64,000 nucleotides of DNA. Source: Diogma glabrata. Taxonomy: Eukaryota; Arthropoda; Insecta; Diptera; Cylindrotomidae. This document shows positions 60,557 through 64,000 of the stretch, piece after piece. The notes beneath the pieces were generated by a model. The model ran no database searches. It had not been told where the DNA came from and worked only from the letters and a program-made list of their open reading frames with translations. Within the stretch, counting starts at the first letter, position 1; each line of letters opens with the position of its first letter. Position numbers and translations under genes: made by a program. The DNA lies in contig OY856188.1 in the NCBI GenBank assembly GCA_963693315.1, positions 152,545,064-152,609,063 on the forward strand. The letters run 5' to 3'.

Positions 60557-63500
60557 TTTTTTTTTTTTTTTTTTTAAGGCGTTCATGCTCCATGTAGGAG
60601 CGTTGCCAGGTTAATCAACTTTGAATATTCACCACGGTCATTCGCAACAGCGACATAATTACCATGGCAGCCAATTTTTTTAAAGTCGTTTATTACGTCA
60701 GTCTCCCATTGTAGTCGTGGTCTACCTCGCGGTCTACCACTCCCTGGGGTACTAACGTACATTTTTCTAATCATTCCAGACTGTGAATCGGCTCGTAGAA
60801 CATGCCCAAACCAAGCAATCCTATTAGAACGGATACAACCTATTATATCAGGACCCTCAAGAAGGTCTCTGATCTCAAAGTTATACCGGGTTCTATACTC
60901 TCCATCGTCTATCTTAAGTGGACCAAAAATGTAGCGTAGGATCTTACGCTCAAATACAGATAAATGCGATTCGTCATTTTGTGTAAGGGTCCACGTTTGT
61001 GACCCATACATCACAACCGGTCTAATCAATGTCTTGTATAACTTGAGCTTGGTGTTAGTTGATACATACGGTGATCCAAGGAGAGGTTTTATTGAGTAGA
61101 AAGTTCGATTACCTGCAGCGATTCGAGCTTTAATATCTGTAAGTATGCTGTTGTTTGAGTCAAGCATTGATCCCAAATATTTAAAAGATTCAACTCCCTC
61201 AATTCGTTCATCGCCGCACATCAAATTTTTCTTCTCAGCCTCTCTTGAAACATTCATATGTTTGGTTTTATTGTAGTTAATTTGCAGACCAATTTTCCTA
61301 GCACCACTCTCAAGCGACTTGAAAGTCTCACGCATAACAGCTTCACTTCGGCCGAGGATGACAACATCATCAGCGTAAGCAATCATCTGTACTGACTTTA
61401 TTGACAAGATATTGTTATTAGTCGGTAGTTTCTTTTGACGGCACACATATTCCAAGGCTAGATTAAAAAGTATAGGAGAGATAGCATCACCTTGTCTTAA
61501 ACCGGAGTCGACTTTAAAAAACTTTGATATTGCGTTCTCTACTCGTAAACAGCATTGAGAGTTCTGTACTGTCATTTTGCATAGTGATACCAGTTTACCA
61601 GGAATTCCCATTGACACCAGAGCAGACCATAGAGTCTCTCGTTCGAGAGAGTCGTAGGCCTGCCTGAAATCAATGAAAAGTTGGTGCACAGGTATGTTGA
61701 ACTCTCGACACTTTTCCAAAATCATCCTTATCGAGAAAAGTGCATCGGTGGTACCTCGGCCCCGCCGGAAACCACACTGATATTTTCCAAACAGTTGTTC
61801 AGCAAAAGGATTGATTTTGGATAGCAAAATGTAGGAAAAGATCTTATATGCTGTGCAGAGGAGGGCGATTCCTCTATAGTTTGCACATTGTAGGCGATTA
61901 CCTTTTTTATGGATTGGTATCAGCATAGCTGTGTTCCAGTCCTGTGGCATGGTTTCAGTCCTCCAGATCATTTGAACAAGTTCAAACAATCTTAAGGATA
62001 GAGTTTCGCCACCATGTACAATCATTTCGGATGTTATATCGTCGATACCAGGTGCTTTATTGCATTTTAATTTTGACAGCGCCGCATCGAATTCCTCTCT
62101 GGTGGGTTCTTCTACATGTACCTTTGACGCACGAATAAGCTTACCTCGTCGCCCGACTTGTTGCTGGTCACTTAAGTTGAGAAGATTCTCAAAATAAGCG
62201 GCCCAAGTATCTAAAATATTTTTAAGGTCTACTTGTAGCTCCCCATCTTCGTTTTGAATAGCAGTCGATCTAGTTTGAGGGCCCTTCTTTAAGGTTTTAA
62301 CCTGTTGAAAGAAGTTACGCGATTGATGTTCCTTATTGAAGCTTTCAATCTCCTCACACTGTCTCTTCCACCATTCTCTCTTCGTTCGTCTACATAGCTT
62401 TGTAACGGCTTGTCTTGCCAGTTTGTAATTCTCCTTCGTGGACCTGGTGTTGCGTCCTTGTAGACACTTCAGATAGCAATCTCTTTTGTATTGAATAGCA
62501 TCAAGGCATGCTTGATCCATCCATGGCTTCTGGGAGTGGTTCTCTGGTCGTCCAAGTATTCCCTCAGCAGCGCTTAAAACAGCATCTTTGAGCAAATACC
62601 ATGACTTATCGACGTCTCTACTAATGGTTTCTGATTTCTCCAATGTTTCGGCAATATGGATTTGATATCTCTCTTCTGTTTCAGCATTCTTTAATGATGA
62701 GATGTTAAAACGTTTCCGTTGATTGAATTTTGGAATGCCTGGATTTGGGAAGTGGAACCTTATCGTTGCACATACAAGGAAGCGGTCACTTCCAATGTAT
62801 GCACCTCTAAAGGATCGAAAAGAAACGTGTTGTTACTAGAACGTGATCAATTTGATTTCGAGTATTTCCATTCGGTGAGACCCAAGTCTGCTTATGAATC
62901 GATCGATGCGGAAAGAACGTACTGGCAATTCTCAAATTATTTGATAATGCAAACTCAGTCATTCTCTCACCATTATCATTCGAATTCAAATGCAGGCTGT
63001 TGGGACCCACCACATTTCCATAAGAGATATCTCTTCCAACCTGTCCATTAAAGTCACCAAGAACCATAATGAAGTCGCGTGTTGGTGTTTGTTTCATAAC
63101 CTCTTCCAGTGCTATGTAGAAATTATCCTTCTCGTCGACGGTCTTAGCTTCAGTTGGTGCATGCACGGCAATAAGAGAAATATTGTTATATGTACCGCGT
63201 ACACGTAGGTAGCAGATCCTCTCACTGACCGGGATGAATTTCATCACGGCTTCTTGTATGCGTGCACCAACAAGAAAGCCAGTTCCAAATTCTCTTCGAG
63301 AAGGATGACCACTACAGTATAGAGAGTGACTATCCAAATCTTGTTTTCCGATTATCGGCTGTCTAATTTCTTGTAGAGCAATAATATCCATCCTATACCT
63401 CTCAGCCTCTGTTTCTAGACTTATAAGAGCATCAGGAGCGTTCAGGCTGCGCACGTTCCACGTTCCGATTCGGTAGTCTGGTCCTTTTTCACGTCCAGGT

Positions 63501-63889
63501 AAAATTCTATTGTTGTTTCCGGGTCTGTTTTTCTCTTTCTGATAAGCAAATTTAACATATTAGTTTTTTTCCGGGGTTAGGGTGTTAACCTTAGGCCCAA
63601 CCCAAATTGTCGTGAATGGGTCCGTTCTGCATATTAAGGTCACCAGAAACAACCTTTTAACACATTTATATAGCGAGCCGCTTGATTCAAGACAGACGCC
63701 CGCTCCAAGCCGCCCCTGACATGGAGAACAGACGCTTGAGTCGCATTGGTTGTAGAGCGCCAATTCGCCGTGATGTAGCGTCATTGACTAAGCAGTTTTT
63801 ATTCTGCTTGTCTCCAATACACCAACCTAATTCTGTCAGCATTACCTAGGCAGCACGGCGTGGACGTCGAATTTCGGATTTCGCTACCC
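60557..63889 (-). mobile_element. Full-length RTE-clade LINE, copy 2
   Basis: It is flanked by the perfect 11-bp duplication TGTAGCCTCTT at 60546-60556 and 63890-63900. It has a 3' A-run next to the left duplication and a 5' end near GGGTAGCGAAATCCG. The uninterrupted target is seen at about 28485-28500 (TATGTAGCCTTTCC). This fixes both element ends and shows that it entered an existing arm of the giant repeat family. Confidence 0.95.
60583..63560 (-). pseudogene. RTE endonuclease-reverse transcriptase, one frameshift (copy 2)
   Basis: The endonuclease part (62807-63454 and upstream) has TWNVRSL, IIALQEIRQP and MVLGDFNGQ. The Met at 63454 is not a likely start because TWNV and about 30 further residues lie upstream in the same open frame without an ATG. 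A 17-bp deletion near 62818, relative to copy 1, shifts the frame between CTAAAGGATCG and AAAAGAAACG. The second frame (60583-62643, 686 residues) has the whole RT: FIDFRQAYDSL, GLRQGDAISPILF and AYADDVV. The C-terminal domain with GSQTWTL and AWFGHVLRAD follows. It is probably inactive because of the deletion. Confidence 0.88.
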
Positions 63890-63900
63890 TGTAGCCTCTT
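63890..63900. repeat. RTE target-site duplication, right
   Basis: TGTAGCCTCTT, identical to 60546-60556. Confidence 0.95.
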
Positions 63901-64000
63901 TACCCCCCTAAATTTCAACACTTGATTGACCGAAAAAATAATCAAATTTAAGCTATTTACAAGCAGGTGAATCTTTCTTGAGTTACCATAAACATCTATG
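63890..64000 (+). repeat. Start of the unique palindrome spacer, second element
   Basis: After the RTE duplication, ACCCCCCTAAATTTCAACAC and CGAAAAAATAATCAAATTTA match the spacer beginning at 28491. The window ends inside it, so the rest of this element lies beyond 64000. Confidence 0.85.

Overview
The window looks like eukaryotic, AT-rich, intergenic DNA from an arthropod, most likely an insect. I infer this from the mix of CR1/Jockey-like and RTE LINEs, a Penelope-like fragment, a Ty3/gypsy gag-protease relic, several DNA transposons, very short introns (about 50-65 bp) and long (TA)n tracts. I see no ordinary host gene, no tRNA or rRNA, and nothing bacterial. Almost everything I can name is mobile or tandemly repeated DNA, much of it nested.

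Layout. 1-1712: an end-repeat with a GGTTCCG hairpin, then an intact two-exon zinc-finger gene on the minus strand. 1717-3081: a Helitron-like coding fragment between 20-bp direct repeats. 3518-10725: two inverted arrays of a 140-bp repeat enclosing a 610-bp macrosatellite and a 5'-truncated LINE. 10745-12195: Ty3/gypsy gag-protease relic. 12338-13009: a LINE derivative with 5' and 3' ends but no ORF. 13342-17189: an element with perfect 21-bp inverted ends, split by a decayed LINE. 17399-37070: the most striking object, a 19.7-kb imperfect palindrome. Its arms are built from a 159-bp satellite, a unique spacer and a 290-bp repeat. Its centre holds a decayed copy of the gene seen at 315-1026. 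A nearly intact LINE is inserted in its left arm.

37375-42910: ZMYM1/hAT-type transposase relic, Penelope GIY-YIG fragment, (TA)n, a 5'-truncated RTE and a hAT-type terminus. 43556-52640: a two-gene DNA transposon on the minus strand, with a C2H2 zinc-finger DDE-type transposase gene and a seven-exon companion gene. The transposase gene is broken by two copies of one repeat-rich insertion in opposite orientation, which form a second palindrome. 52900-55400: a 325-bp repeat array, a 294-bp (TA)n tract and AT-rich DNA. 55405-64000: part of another copy of the giant palindrome's arm, opened by a full-length, intact-ORF LINE (56609-60258) and a full-length RTE (60557-63889) with an 11-bp target duplication.

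The recurring theme is long inverted pairs made of tandem repeats, in at least three unrelated sequence families. This resembles foldback-type transposons. All family names rest on motif recognition by eye; no database search was possible.
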